Source: Candidatus Gastranaerophilales bacterium (GTDB lineage Bacteria > Cyanobacteriota > Vampirovibrionia > Gastranaerophilales > Gastranaerophilaceae). Taken from it: 44,888 nucleotides of DNA. This document shows positions 15,339 to 24,225 of this stretch, piece by piece (the stretch's first letter is position 1; each line of letters opens with the position of its first letter). Made by a program: the position numbers and the translations under genes. The notes below the pieces were generated by a model. That model was not told the DNA's origin. It made no database searches and saw only the letters and a program-made list of their open reading frames with translations. The stretch is from positions 1-44,888 of the forward strand of contig CALUVI010000011.1 of NCBI GenBank assembly GCA_944324185.1, written 5' to 3'.

Positions 15339-15881
15339 TTACCCCTTTGCTCCGGAGCCTTCTGCAATAATATATTCTTTTTCTATTCCCTGAGCTTCAA
15401 GAATAAAATCGCAGAGTTCTCTTACTGCGCCTTTTCCGCCGCCAAAAGAAGATTTAAAATTACAAATCTCCTGCACTTCTTTGACAGCATCCGCCGGACA
15501 ACAGGCAAGACCGACTTTTTCCAATATACAAATATCAGGAAGATCGTCACCCATATAGGAAACGTTTTCGTATTTCAGGTCGTATTTTTCCATAAGTTCT
15601 TCCAGAGCCGGCAATTTGTATTTTCTCCCCTGATAAAGTTCCGTAAAATTAAGGTTTTTGGCTCTATGCTGAACAGTTCCGTTGTTTCTTGCGGTAATTA
15701 TTGCGGTTATAAAACCTGAATTGCGCATTCTTATTACGCCATGCCCATCCTTTGCATTAAAAGTCTTATACTCCACACCGTTTTCGTCATAAGTAATGCT
15801 TCCGTCAGTCATAACCCCGTCTACATCAAACACCAGCATTTTAATCTTTTTTGCTGCATCAAGCGCATTTTCTTTTGTCAT
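15339..15881 (-). CDS. kdsC: 3-deoxy-D-manno-octulosonate 8-phosphate phosphatase KdsC
   Basis: About 180 aa, the normal length for this HAD-family phosphatase without a cap domain. Motif I is MLVFDVDGVMTDG (catalytic Asp pair at residues 19 and 21), motif II the Thr in TAIITARNN, motif III a Lys in GRKYKLPALEEL, and motif IV YMGDDLPD. The GGGKGAVRE segment near the C-terminus is typical of KdsC. It removes phosphate from Kdo8P to give Kdo for lipopolysaccharide; kdsA is at 23273. I set the start at 15881 because AAAAGGAGAG precedes it; an upstream in-frame ATG at 15923 has no site. The last codons and stop lie within a GGGGTAAATG-type repeat. Confidence 0.93.
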   Translation of the reverse strand: MTKENALDAAKKIKMLVFDVDGVMTDGSITYDENGVEYKTFNAKDGHGVIRMRNSGFITAIITARNNGTVQHRAKNLNFTELYQGRKYKLPALEELMEKYDLKYENVSYMGDDLPDICILEKVGLACCPADAVKEVQEICNFKSSFGGGKGAVRELCDFILEAQGIEKEYIIAEGSGAKG

Positions 15882-16002
15882 ACCAAACTCTCCTTTTGAA
15901 TTAATTATATAATAAAATTTCATCCGTTTGCAGGATTTAATAAAAAAACGATTTAATTTTCTCTAAATTCTGCCGTTAGAAATATTGTTAAGGAAAATAT
16001 AC

Positions 16003-16287
16003 ATGATTCAACTATTACCCCAGAGTGATACGCTTACCCCGAATACGTCAAATCCGCAGGAAACTGTTGATTTTATTTCATCTTATATTGATAAATACCA
16101 TTGCAAAGAGATGGATATTGATATTTCTTACATGAATATTCTGGATGCCTGCTATGTTACAACTTTGTGTGCCGCAAAGCATTTTATTAAATATCCGGAA
16201 GGTAAAATCAACTGGATAGTATCTTCTGAGCTGGTAAGAGAATTTAACAGGGATTTGGAGCTGGGTAACAGCAGCTATAGCTTATAG
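16003..16287 (+). CDS. Uncharacterised 94-aa protein, STAS-like
   Basis: A small soluble protein. The pattern MDIDISYMNILDACYVTTLC followed by an amphipathic helix and INWIVSSELVREFNRDLELG resembles the strand-helix order of STAS or anti-sigma-antagonist domains. It lacks a clear phosphorylatable Ser/Thr in the usual place, since the helix after the strand reads Asn-Ile-Leu-Asp-Ala. The start at ATG 16003 is set by AAGGA upstream; an in-frame TTG at 15985 has no site. It is divergent from kdsC with a roughly 120-bp gap that should hold both promoters. Without homology search this stays a hypothetical protein. Confidence 0.6.
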   Translation: MIQLLPQSDTLTPNTSNPQETVDFISSYIDKYHCKEMDIDISYMNILDACYVTTLCAAKHFIKYPEGKINWIVSSELVREFNRDLELGNSSYSL

Positions 16288-17216
16288 AGTTGTTAATGTC
16301 GGGTTTCACCCGAACTGTATTCTAACCGGTGTTTTTGTCAAATAAAGCCTGACTTGCAATTAGGTATTTATTGTTGATAAACAAGTCTTGCATCTGCCCC
16401 CCTTGCGGGGAAAGCGGATTTGCGGACGGACGGCACGAACGTTAGTGAGGTAGTCCGGATAGCGAGCATAACGAACGGACAGGAGTTCTGCTCCGAAAGT
16501 GAGGTTTTGCGAGCGTGGAGCAAATCCAAGACAGTCCCCGAAGGGGGTAGGGTTTGGAGTGATAGTTTTTCAGCCCCTCACCCGAATTTCTAAGCTCGCA
16601 CAGCTCGCTAACAAATTCTGCCCTCTCCCACAAGGGGCGAGGGAAATACGTTAATTGGGCGTCAGCGCGCGTTCCTTCCCTATATGAGGGAAGGCTAGGA
16701 TGGGTGATTGTTCGGTTAATATTCAGCCCCTCACCCGAATCTGCAAATCCGCTCTCCCCAATGGGGCGAGCGGTAACGCCAGGTTGAGCGTCATTGCGAG
16801 GGATCAGCCCAAACAGCCCGAAGCAATCCAGAACAAATTTTACAATCAAATAAGAATGGATTGCCGCGAAAATCAAAGATTTTCTCGCAAAGACAGATGT
16901 AGGATGTGGTAAATCTTTGATTTACCACATCTAAAACTGAATGGATTGCCGCGGCGTTCACACGCCTCGCAATGACAGCACACCGGTAAGTAAACCTACA
17001 AGCTTGTTATCATTCTGAACCAGATAGCAATTCAGGGCTGAAGAATCTCTATAACTTATAAAAAATTTCTATTCACTATTCACTCCTCACTATTCACCGG
17101 TTTAAGCAGTAGTGTGGAGCTTGCTCCACAAGAATGGTTGCCGGGCTAAAACCGGGGCTATATACAATATTAACAAAATAAATAGAATTGCAGCTCAGTC
17201 TTTAGCGGACAATAAC
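16288..17216. repeat. Intergenic repeat block 1 (929 bp, no gene)
   Basis: A mosaic of dispersed repeats. A GC-rich unit at about 16395-16560 recurs inverted at about 30455-30605. Units of the CCCTCACCCGAAT...GGGGCGAGGG type lie at 16568-16660 and 16725-16770. CGTCATTGCGAGG...CAATCC palindromic units lie at about 16790-16830 and 16940-16978. A hairpin GATGTGGTAAATC/GATTTACCACATC lies at 16903-16931, and a unit AAACCTACAAGCTTG...GAAGAATCTCTATAA at 16983-17057. A GTGGAGCTTGCTCCAC hairpin lies at 17112-17132. ORFs across this block follow repeats and have no gene-like features. Confidence 0.8.
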
Positions 17217-18386
17217 TTATAGAGCTTCAATAATCTGTTTTAACTCGTCGTTTTTAATATTTTTCAACGCTAACTCTTTATGTGCCTCAGTAAGTTCATC
17301 CTTGTCTTTAAGTCTTGATAAAACTTTTAGGATTAAAGTAGGGTTAGAACTATCCAGAAGGGTTTCCAGCTCTTCCGGTTCATCAACATAATCAACGGCA
17401 AAGAACACAAAATCACTTCCGTCATAGAGCTCGTCGTATAAAAGATTTTTTAGCTTAAAACTGTCGATTCCGACAAGAAGCTGATTAATAGCAAAGATTT
17501 CATCTTTTGTGTTTTTATCACACTCATACAGGTATTCATCATTTCCGGCAAGTTCTGCAAACTTATCTTGTGCAAGTCGCAATAGAACGGCAGAAGCACT
17601 TGTTAAATTATTCAAATACAATTCTTCAAAAATTCCAAATAAATCATAATCCAGAACCGCAGATGATGAAATAATTTCCGGAATTGCATTAACAATGTTA
17701 CACAAAACCAGAATCCCGTCGTCTGTTTTTATAAGGTCTTCCACAGACGCAAGATAAGGTATTTCAGATGCAATATTTTCTGAGAGCGAAGACTTTTTCA
17801 TAACTTCAATAATCTCAGGTAATACTTCAACTGCTTTGTACGAAACAAGATATTTAACACCGTTATATTGCTCAAACTCGTCGTCAGAATTAAGCAACTT
17901 TAATGCGTTGTTCTTAAACTCATCATCTTTCATATTTGAAAGAATATCAATAGAATTTGCACTCAAAGGTTCAAACTCGGATTCAGCGGTTTTTCTTATT
18001 GCAGGCAAAAGCTCATTCAGATATTCTTTTGGTACATAAGAAAAATATTTTGCCGCATAAGCTTTTTTTCCGTTTTCACCGTTGATAAAAATTTCTTTCA
18101 TTGCAGGCAAAAGTTCAATTCCGCCAAAATTATACAAAGTTTCAGCAATTACTGTATCGTATGACGGAGAATAAAAATCAAGGAATTTCATTAAATTCAG
18201 ATAATTGTCTTTGTTGCAGACTTTTTTTATTCTATTTGCGACATTGTTTTTCACAAAATCAAATAAAAAATCGTCCTGCTTAACCAGTTTTGCAAAAAGC
18301 TCTGTATCTGAATTATCTACAAGAGATTTAGCCGCGTTTTCATACTCATCGGGATTTTTGCCAGTGAGTTTTTTTAATAAATCCAT
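17217..18386 (-). CDS. HEAT-repeat-like helical protein
   Basis: A 389-aa all-helical protein with no signal peptide. Paired helices of about 30-40 residues recur (for example LLPAIRKTAESEFEPLSANS, then DEFEQYNGVKYLVSYKAVEV, then LPEIIEVMKKS), and each unit has Leu/Ile at regular spacing. This is typical of HEAT or ARM-like scaffold proteins that bind other proteins. No catalytic motif is visible. The start at ATG 18386 has TGAGGACATTG upstream. It lies 35 bp downstream of the SLOG/DprA-like gene on the same strand, so the two probably share a transcript; any joint function is unknown. Confidence 0.7.
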   Translation of the reverse strand: MDLLKKLTGKNPDEYENAAKSLVDNSDTELFAKLVKQDDFLFDFVKNNVANRIKKVCNKDNYLNLMKFLDFYSPSYDTVIAETLYNFGGIELLPAMKEIFINGENGKKAYAAKYFSYVPKEYLNELLPAIRKTAESEFEPLSANSIDILSNMKDDEFKNNALKLLNSDDEFEQYNGVKYLVSYKAVEVLPEIIEVMKKSSLSENIASEIPYLASVEDLIKTDDGILVLCNIVNAIPEIISSSAVLDYDLFGIFEELYLNNLTSASAVLLRLAQDKFAELAGNDEYLYECDKNTKDEIFAINQLLVGIDSFKLKNLLYDELYDGSDFVFFAVDYVDEPEELETLLDSSNPTLILKVLSRLKDKDELTEAHKELALKNIKNDELKQIIEAL

Positions 18387-18421
18387 AATTCAATGTCCTC
18401 AGGAGAAATAATATTTTGCTC

Positions 18422-18994
18422 CTAGTCTAAATAAAATACTGTAACTACTTTGTGATTTTCTTCCGCATAATCTACTGCAGTATGCAGAGTTTTACTTGTA
18501 TGAGAAAGGAAGCAGATTAACTGGTTGCAATCATCTATAATTTCTCTGTTGCAAACTCTTGAAGCATCTGCTAAAGTCATCATTGCTCTGTCTGCATGTT
18601 CAACAATATTAGGAACACCTATCAGTTGGTCCTGAACATCGGACGGCTGTTGACCTATTGTCTGGGGTAAAATAACTTTCAATTTATCAGGATTAGATTT
18701 CATAGCGCCGCGAATAGCAGCTGCGTTAGTACCGCAAGAACCTCCGGATGTTATAATGGTGTTACCCTGCCTTACAAGAGCGGTTGTAAGAGTTTCAATC
18801 ATCTGCTGATGAGTAATGGCAAGGTTTCTGGAACCGATTATCGCTATTCTCTTCGCCGGCTGCTTTATTGTCGCTAATTCCATTGCAAGCTCATCAACCG
18901 TATCGGGCGATTGTTCAGCTGTATCCATATCACCAATCGGAACCATAATGGAAGGCTGTTTTTCGTCGTCCAGAGAATTTAAAATATCGTTCAT
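18422..18994 (-). CDS. SLOG-fold protein, DprA-like
   Basis: A 190-aa protein. After about 50 variable acidic residues comes a Rossmann-like SLOG core: KRIAIIGSRNLAITHQQMIE, then a helix, GNTIITSGGSCGTNAAAIRGAM, and KLKVILPQTIGQQPSDVQDQL. The GSR and SGG(S)xGT motifs match the nucleotide- or DNA-binding loops of DprA/Smf, which protects incoming single-stranded DNA and loads RecA. It lacks the N-terminal SAM and C-terminal winged-helix domains of full DprA (about 360 aa), so a generic SLOG role (nucleotide-derived ligand sensing) is equally possible. The start at 18994 is fixed by AAAGGTGG; a longer frame to 19060 has no site. It is divergent from the helicase gene. Confidence 0.7.
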   Translation of the reverse strand: MNDILNSLDDEKQPSIMVPIGDMDTAEQSPDTVDELAMELATIKQPAKRIAIIGSRNLAITHQQMIETLTTALVRQGNTIITSGGSCGTNAAAIRGAMKSNPDKLKVILPQTIGQQPSDVQDQLIGVPNIVEHADRAMMTLADASRVCNREIIDDCNQLICFLSHTSKTLHTAVDYAEENHKVVTVFYLD

Positions 18995-19086
18995 CAGTAC
19001 CACCTTTAAAATCTTATTGTCATTTACATATATTTTGTGTATGCTGATATATAATATCACAAAATTGACAGTTTGGGAATAGGGGA

Positions 19087-21654
19087 ATGGAAAATATTTT
19101 AGAAAACCTTAACAGAGAGCAGCTTGAGGCTGCCAAAACTACAGAAGGGGCTTTGCTTATACTGGCAGGAGCAGGGAGCGGAAAGACAAGGGTTCTGACT
19201 TCAAGAATAGCTTATATGATTCAAAATGGCGCTATTGCAGGAAAAATCCTTGCCGTAACTTTTACAAACAAGGCGGCTAAAGAGATGAAGGAAAGACTAT
19301 CAGCAATTCTCGGCGAAAAAGTCGTAAGATATATGTGGGTAGGCACTTTCCATAGTATTTGCGGTCGTATTTTAAGACAGGATATTGAAAATTATTCATT
19401 CCAATCAGGCAAAAAACTTGACAAAAACTTTACTATATATGATGAAACGGATTCGCTTGCAATAATTAAACAGGCAGTTAAAAAGCTAAATATGGATGAT
19501 AAAATTTATCAGCCAAAGCTTGTTAAGGCAATTATATCCAATGCTAAGAACAAAATGCAGGACGCCTATACGTTTGCGACATTCGCCAGAGATTTTAAAT
19601 CCCAGAACATTGCAAAGATTTTTGAATATTATGAAAATGCCCTAAACACTAATAACGCAATAGATTTTGATGATATGCTTATGCTTTGTGTAAAGCTTCT
19701 GGAGCAGAATGCGGAAGTCAGAAAGAAATATTATGACAAATTTCAGCATATTCTGGTGGACGAGTATCAAGACACAAACCAGGCGCAATACCAGCTTGTT
19801 AAAGCTCTTTATACCAATTTGCAGGCGGATATCCCGCAAACCCGTTCCCTTTGCGTTGTGGGTGATGTTGACCAATCTATTTATAGCTGGCGGGGTGCGG
19901 ATTTCAGAATCATTATGAACTTCCAGAACGATTTTCCGAACGCAAAACTCGTTAAACTGGAGCAAAATTACCGCTCTACAGCTAATATTCTTAACGCTGC
20001 AAACGCTATTATTGAAAACAATGAAGAGCGTGTGGATAAAGTTCTTTATTCACAAAAAGGCGACGGAGAGAAAATCTCTCTATATGAAGCTCAGGACGAG
20101 ACTGATGAAGCGAATTATATAGTAAAATCAATCAGAGATACTTCTGATAACTATAACCAGTTTGCGGTTCTTTACCGTACAAATGCCCAGTCAAGAGCAT
20201 TGGAAGAAGCTTTGATTGCAGCAGGGATTCCTTATAGAATTTACGGCGGCTTGAAGTTCTATGACCGAAAAGAAATCAAAGACGCAATTGCCTATCTGAA
20301 ATTAATCTACAATCAGGACGATTCCCAGTCTTTAAGAAGAATAATTAATGTTCCAAAACGTGCAATCGGGGAAACTACTCTCAAACATTTGCAAGACTAT
20401 GCGGACGCTCAGGACATAAGCCTGTTTTCAGCAATTCTTGATGTGGATAATATTTCTACTATTAAATCAGGAACGGCAACAAAGCTGAAAGATTTTGCAA
20501 CTCTTATTATGAAGCTCAAGGAAGCAGAATCCAGATATTCGCTTCCGGAATTTTTAAGTCTTATTTTAGAAAAAAGCGGATATTTGAGAGAATTGCAGGC
20601 GTCAGGTGCAGATGAAGACCAGACAAGAATCGAAAACCTGCAGGAGCTTGTAAACGTAGCAAACGAATTTGAGCCCGAGGAGCTTGATAACACTCTGGGC
20701 GAATTCTTAGCTCAGGTCTCTTTAGTCTCTGATATTGACGGAATGGACGAGATTGCCAATAATGTAACACTTATGACACTCCACGCTTCAAAAGGTCTGG
20801 AATTTCCTATAGTATTTCTGGCAGGCTGCGACGAAGGAATTTTTCCGTCCGCAAGATGTTCTAACAGTCTTTCAGAATTAGAGGAAGAACGCCGACTTAT
20901 GTACGTAGGAGTCACGCGGGCTGAAAATAAACTGTATTTAACAACCGCAAAACGCCGACAAATGTGGGGCGAATATAAATACTATTCTCCAAGCAGATTC
21001 TTAGAAGAAATTCCTTCAAAACTCATTGACGAAGAAGAATCAGCATTCTCTGAATACTCCTCCGGCAGAGAAAGTACATTTACAAGTGCCGTTAAAAAGG
21101 TTAAAGGAGAGTACGCTTCCGGCGGGAAAACCCCTTCATCATTTACTCCTGACGGATACGTAAAACCTGTATCCGGTTTTGGTGCTAATTTTGTTGCACC
21201 TGGGGGAAAATATAACGGAAGGTCGTCATCATCACAAACCGGAAGTACAGGGTTTGGCAAAGATTTTGTAGCACCGGCGGCTAAAAAGACTACAAACGTT
21301 GTTCAGCGCACTCCAAGCAGGGTTATTATAAAGAAAAGCCCTTTAAACAAAGAAAAAGAGGAAGAAAAGATAAAAGCTTTCTTTGAAGATAACATTATGA
21401 AGCGCAAGCTTGAAGAGAAGAAGCGCAAAGATGCCGAGCTTGAAAAACAGCAGCAGGCGGAAGAAGAGTTAAAAAATTCCACAACACAGTATTATTTCAA
21501 TATTGGCGAAAGAGTTTTTCATGAAAAACTCGGTGTCGGGCATATAACAGATGTTATCCAGATTGGCGACAGCACAATGTACACAATAGATTTTGGCAAA
21601 CTCGGCAAAAAAGCCATGGATGCAGCTTACGCACGATTGAAAAAGCTGGGGTAA
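19087..21654 (+). CDS. UvrD/PcrA-type superfamily 1A DNA helicase
   Basis: An 855-aa 3'-5' helicase, slightly longer than PcrA/UvrD (about 720). Motifs in order: Q motif LNREQLEAA; Walker A AGAGSGKT; motif Ia TFTNKAAKEM; motif II VDEYQDTN; motif III GDVDQSIYSWRGAD; motif IV LEQNYRS; motif V TLHASKGLEFPIVFLAG; motif VI LMYVGVTRAE. It unwinds DNA in excision and mismatch repair and removes proteins from DNA. A 110-residue Gly/Ser- and Lys/Glu-rich linker (about 690-800) leads to a C-terminal Tudor-like domain (FNIGERVFHEKLGVG...YTIDFGKLG), as in PcrA for RNA polymerase contact. The ATG at 19087 follows AATAGGGGA. Confidence 0.95.
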   Translation: MENILENLNREQLEAAKTTEGALLILAGAGSGKTRVLTSRIAYMIQNGAIAGKILAVTFTNKAAKEMKERLSAILGEKVVRYMWVGTFHSICGRILRQDIENYSFQSGKKLDKNFTIYDETDSLAIIKQAVKKLNMDDKIYQPKLVKAIISNAKNKMQDAYTFATFARDFKSQNIAKIFEYYENALNTNNAIDFDDMLMLCVKLLEQNAEVRKKYYDKFQHILVDEYQDTNQAQYQLVKALYTNLQADIPQTRSLCVVGDVDQSIYSWRGADFRIIMNFQNDFPNAKLVKLEQNYRSTANILNAANAIIENNEERVDKVLYSQKGDGEKISLYEAQDETDEANYIVKSIRDTSDNYNQFAVLYRTNAQSRALEEALIAAGIPYRIYGGLKFYDRKEIKDAIAYLKLIYNQDDSQSLRRIINVPKRAIGETTLKHLQDYADAQDISLFSAILDVDNISTIKSGTATKLKDFATLIMKLKEAESRYSLPEFLSLILEKSGYLRELQASGADEDQTRIENLQELVNVANEFEPEELDNTLGEFLAQVSLVSDIDGMDEIANNVTLMTLHASKGLEFPIVFLAGCDEGIFPSARCSNSLSELEEERRLMYVGVTRAENKLYLTTAKRRQMWGEYKYYSPSRFLEEIPSKLIDEEESAFSEYSSGRESTFTSAVKKVKGEYASGGKTPSSFTPDGYVKPVSGFGANFVAPGGKYNGRSSSSQTGSTGFGKDFVAPAAKKTTNVVQRTPSRVIIKKSPLNKEKEEEKIKAFFEDNIMKRKLEEKKRKDAELEKQQQAEEELKNSTTQYYFNIGERVFHEKLGVGHITDVIQIGDSTMYTIDFGKLGKKAMDAAYARLKKLG

Positions 21655-22140
21655 ACCTACATATTTAGTGTCTATTAAGGGGTAAATGTATTTAATTGGT
21701 GACTGAGGAAATAAATCTACAATCCCCACATCATTGCGTGGGTAAATGATTTTAGTCATGAAGTAAACCTACGAGTTTTGCGTCATTGCGAGGGAGCAGC
21801 CAAAGTAGCCCGAAGCAATCCAAAACAAATTCTACAATCAAAAAATGTAGGATGGGTGAAACCCAACAATAACTTACTGGATTGCCACGTCGCTCTCGCT
21901 CCTCGCAATGACGGAAATCCGGTAAGTAAACCTACAAGCTTGCCGTCATTCTGAACCCGATCACAATTCGGGGGTGAAGAATCTCTATAACTTTATTGAT
22001 TATCTCCCCCCTGTTCTCGCTTAGGGAGGCTGTGCTAAGTCTGGCACATTCCATCGAAGTTTAAAATTTGATTTATCAATCCATTTTAAATATTTGTGTT
22101 ATAATAATTACATTAAATTCAGAGGGAAGAAGGTAAAAAG
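21655..22140. repeat. Intergenic repeat block 2 (486 bp, no gene)
   Basis: Contains GGGGTAAATG units (21679-21688, 21740-21748) and a segment of about 120 bp (21655-21775) that recurs inverted at about 25800-25965. A CGTCATTGCGAGG...CCTCGCAATGACG palindromic element occupies about 21780-21913 and encloses a GGGTGAAACCC unit. The AAACCTACAAGCTTG...GAAGAATCTCTATAA unit lies at 21919-21993. The last 120 bp should hold the promoter of the activator gene (TGTTATAATAATTAC near 22097) and its AGAGGGAAGAAGG ribosome site. Confidence 0.8.
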
Positions 22141-23145
22141 ATGAGTTTAGATGTATATTTAGGTATTGATGTCGGATCTGTTACGACAAAATTGGCATTG
22201 GTCGATGAAAAAGGCAAGTATGTTGACTCTTACATGCTGAAAACTGCCGGTAAGCCTGTTGATGCAGTTCAGGACGGTTTAAGACATATACTTTCGCAGG
22301 CATTATGCGACTATTCAGTTAAAGGTGTGGGTACAACCGGTTCGGGAAGAAATCTTGCCGGTGCTCTTGTTGGAGCAGATGTTGTAAAAAATGAAATTAC
22401 GGCACACGCAGTTGCCGCAAGTACAAATATTCCCGGTGTTCAGACAATACTGGAAATCGGCGGTCAGGACAGTAAAATAATCATCCTCCGTGACGGTATT
22501 GTAACCGATTTTGCAATGAATACGGTCTGTGCAGCCGGTACGGGAAGCTTTTTAGACCATCAAGCGCAGAGATTAAATGTTCCGATAGAAAAATTCGGCG
22601 AAACTGCTTTAAAATCCGAGAATCCTGCCAGAATTGCAGGGCGTTGCGGAGTGTTCGCTGAATCAGATTTAATCCACAAGCAGCAGTTGGGATATCCGGT
22701 TGAAGATTTACTGTATGGTCTCTGTCAGGCGCTTGTAAGAAATTATCTTTCAAATCTTGCACTGGGCAAAGAACTTCTGCCTACAATATCTTTTCAGGGC
22801 GGTGTTGCAACAAATTCCGGCATGGTAAAAGCGTTTGAAGAAGCTCTTAATACAAAAATTGTCGTACCTGAAAACCACCAGACAATGGGGGCAATCGGGG
22901 CAGCGCTTCTTGCAATGGAAAATCACCAGTACACGGAAGCTGAAACAAAATTCAAAGGCTGGGAAGTCGGAAATATGAACTTCCAATCCGTAACCTGCCA
23001 GTGCACGGGATGCTCTAACAACTGCGAAGTTATTACAATCCTTGAAGGCGCCCAACACATAGGTCACGTTGAAAAAATCGGCGATATTAAAGGAAACATT
23101 ATTGCTCGCTGGGGCGGAACCTGCGGAAGATGGGATATTAATTAA
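22141..23145 (+). CDS. 2-hydroxyacyl-CoA dehydratase activase (BadF/BcrA/HgdC family ATPase)
   Basis: A 334-aa actin-fold (ASKHA) ATPase. Phosphate and adenosine motifs are YLGIDVGSVTTKLAL, GTTGSGR, ILEIGGQDSK, and the late GGVATNSGM with HQTMGAIGAALL. Two cysteines expected to hold the shared [4Fe-4S] cluster of the homodimer are in NTVCAAGTGSF and GRCGVFAESD. Such activases use ATP to push one electron into 2-hydroxyacyl-CoA dehydratases or benzoyl-CoA reductases, in strict anaerobes. The C-terminal 50 residues add a Cys-rich tail (TCQCTGCSNNCEV and GGTCGRWD) not seen in the shortest HgdC. No dehydratase subunits lie beside it in this window. It starts at ATG 22141 after GAGGGAAGAAGG. Confidence 0.88.
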   Translation: MSLDVYLGIDVGSVTTKLALVDEKGKYVDSYMLKTAGKPVDAVQDGLRHILSQALCDYSVKGVGTTGSGRNLAGALVGADVVKNEITAHAVAASTNIPGVQTILEIGGQDSKIIILRDGIVTDFAMNTVCAAGTGSFLDHQAQRLNVPIEKFGETALKSENPARIAGRCGVFAESDLIHKQQLGYPVEDLLYGLCQALVRNYLSNLALGKELLPTISFQGGVATNSGMVKAFEEALNTKIVVPENHQTMGAIGAALLAMENHQYTEAETKFKGWEVGNMNFQSVTCQCTGCSNNCEVITILEGAQHIGHVEKIGDIKGNIIARWGGTCGRWDIN

Positions 23146-23272
23146 TACAGGCGTTTGGTTTTATATAGTTTTTCATTTCTCAAACACGCTCCCGCCTCCG
23201 GCTCCCGCTATCGTTTCGAAATAAAAAACTATATAAATTTAAAAACTCTATTCATAAAAAAAGAGAGAAAAT

Positions 23273-24079
23273 ATGAAATTAAATGACTTTGAAATAGGAA
23301 AAGACAAGCTAACAATTCTTGCAGGTCCTTGTGCGGCTGAATCTATGGACATTTTGCGCAAAACTGCAGAAGGCTTGAAATCTGTCTGCAATGAACTTGG
23401 TATAAACTATGTATTCAAATCCTCTTTTGACAAGGCAAACCGTTCTTCTATCAATTCCTACAGAGGTCCGGGGCTTGAAAAAGGGCTTGAAATGCTTGCT
23501 CAAATAAAAAAAGAGTTTGAACTTCCGATAGTTACGGATATACATCTTCCGGAGCAGGCGGCAGTTGTTGCGGAAGTCGCGGATATTCTTCAAATTCCTG
23601 CATTCTTATGCCGTCAGACAGACTTGCTTGTAGCTGCTGCTAAAACCGGAAAAATTGTTAACATTAAAAAAGGACAGTTTTTAGCGCCCCAGCAGATGAA
23701 ATCTCTGGTTAAAAAGGTTGAAGATAGCGGAAATAAACAAATTCTGCTGACAGATAGAGGAGTCTCCTTTGGATACAACAATCTTGTAGTGGATTTCAGA
23801 GCAATCCCTATTATGAAAGAGTTCGGGTATCCCGTCGTATTTGATGCAACGCATAGTGTTCAAATGCCGGGCTCTAACGGAGATTCCACCGGCGGAGACA
23901 GAAGGTTTGTACCGACTCTTGCAAACGCCGCAATGGCAGCGGGGGCTGATGTACTATTCTTTGAAGTTCATCCGGATCCGGACTGTGCACTTTGTGACGG
24001 ACCTAATATGCTGGCTTTGAGTGATGCGAAAAAAGTTTTCAAAAAGTGCAGAGAGATTTTTGAAGTAGTAAGAAGTTAG
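23273..24079 (+). CDS. kdsA: Kdo-8-phosphate synthase KdsA
   Basis: A 268-aa TIM-barrel enzyme, normal length. Motifs are [29 protein letters not shown], the PIVTDIHLP segment, [49 protein letters not shown] and [19 protein letters not shown]. It condenses phosphoenolpyruvate with arabinose 5-phosphate to Kdo8P, which KdsC (15339-15881) dephosphorylates for lipopolysaccharide. The sequence NIKKGQ with Asn before Ile and a Cys in PCAAES should help decide metal dependence; I do not assign it. It starts at ATG 23273 after AAAAAGAGAGAAAAT. It is followed by an intergenic GTTGGGTTTTACCCAAC hairpin at about 24109. Confidence 0.96.
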   Translation: MKLNDFEIGKDKLTILAGPCAAESMDILRKTAEGLKSVCNELGINYVFKSSFDKANRSSINSYRGPGLEKGLEMLAQIKKEFELPIVTDIHLPEQAAVVAEVADILQIPAFLCRQTDLLVAAAKTGKIVNIKKGQFLAPQQMKSLVKKVEDSGNKQILLTDRGVSFGYNNLVVDFRAIPIMKEFGYPVVFDATHSVQMPGSNGDSTGGDRRFVPTLANAAMAAGADVLFFEVHPDPDCALCDGPNMLALSDAKKVFKKCREIFEVVRS

Positions 24080-24225
24080 TTGTAAAAAGTTTTTGTCTTT
24101 AAGTTTTTGTTGGGTTTTACCCAACCTACGTCGAGAAAACTGGCTTCGTTAATTGAATAATAAAATCTTTTCACCCAATAAGAGTCTCCCTCACCCGCAA
24201 GGGGCGAGGGAAAGGATTGAATTAT

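Noticed and set aside
16442-16876. 144-aa leftward ORF
   Set aside because: It lies across several dispersed repeat units, has no ribosome site or domain, and similar ORFs arise wherever these repeats occur.
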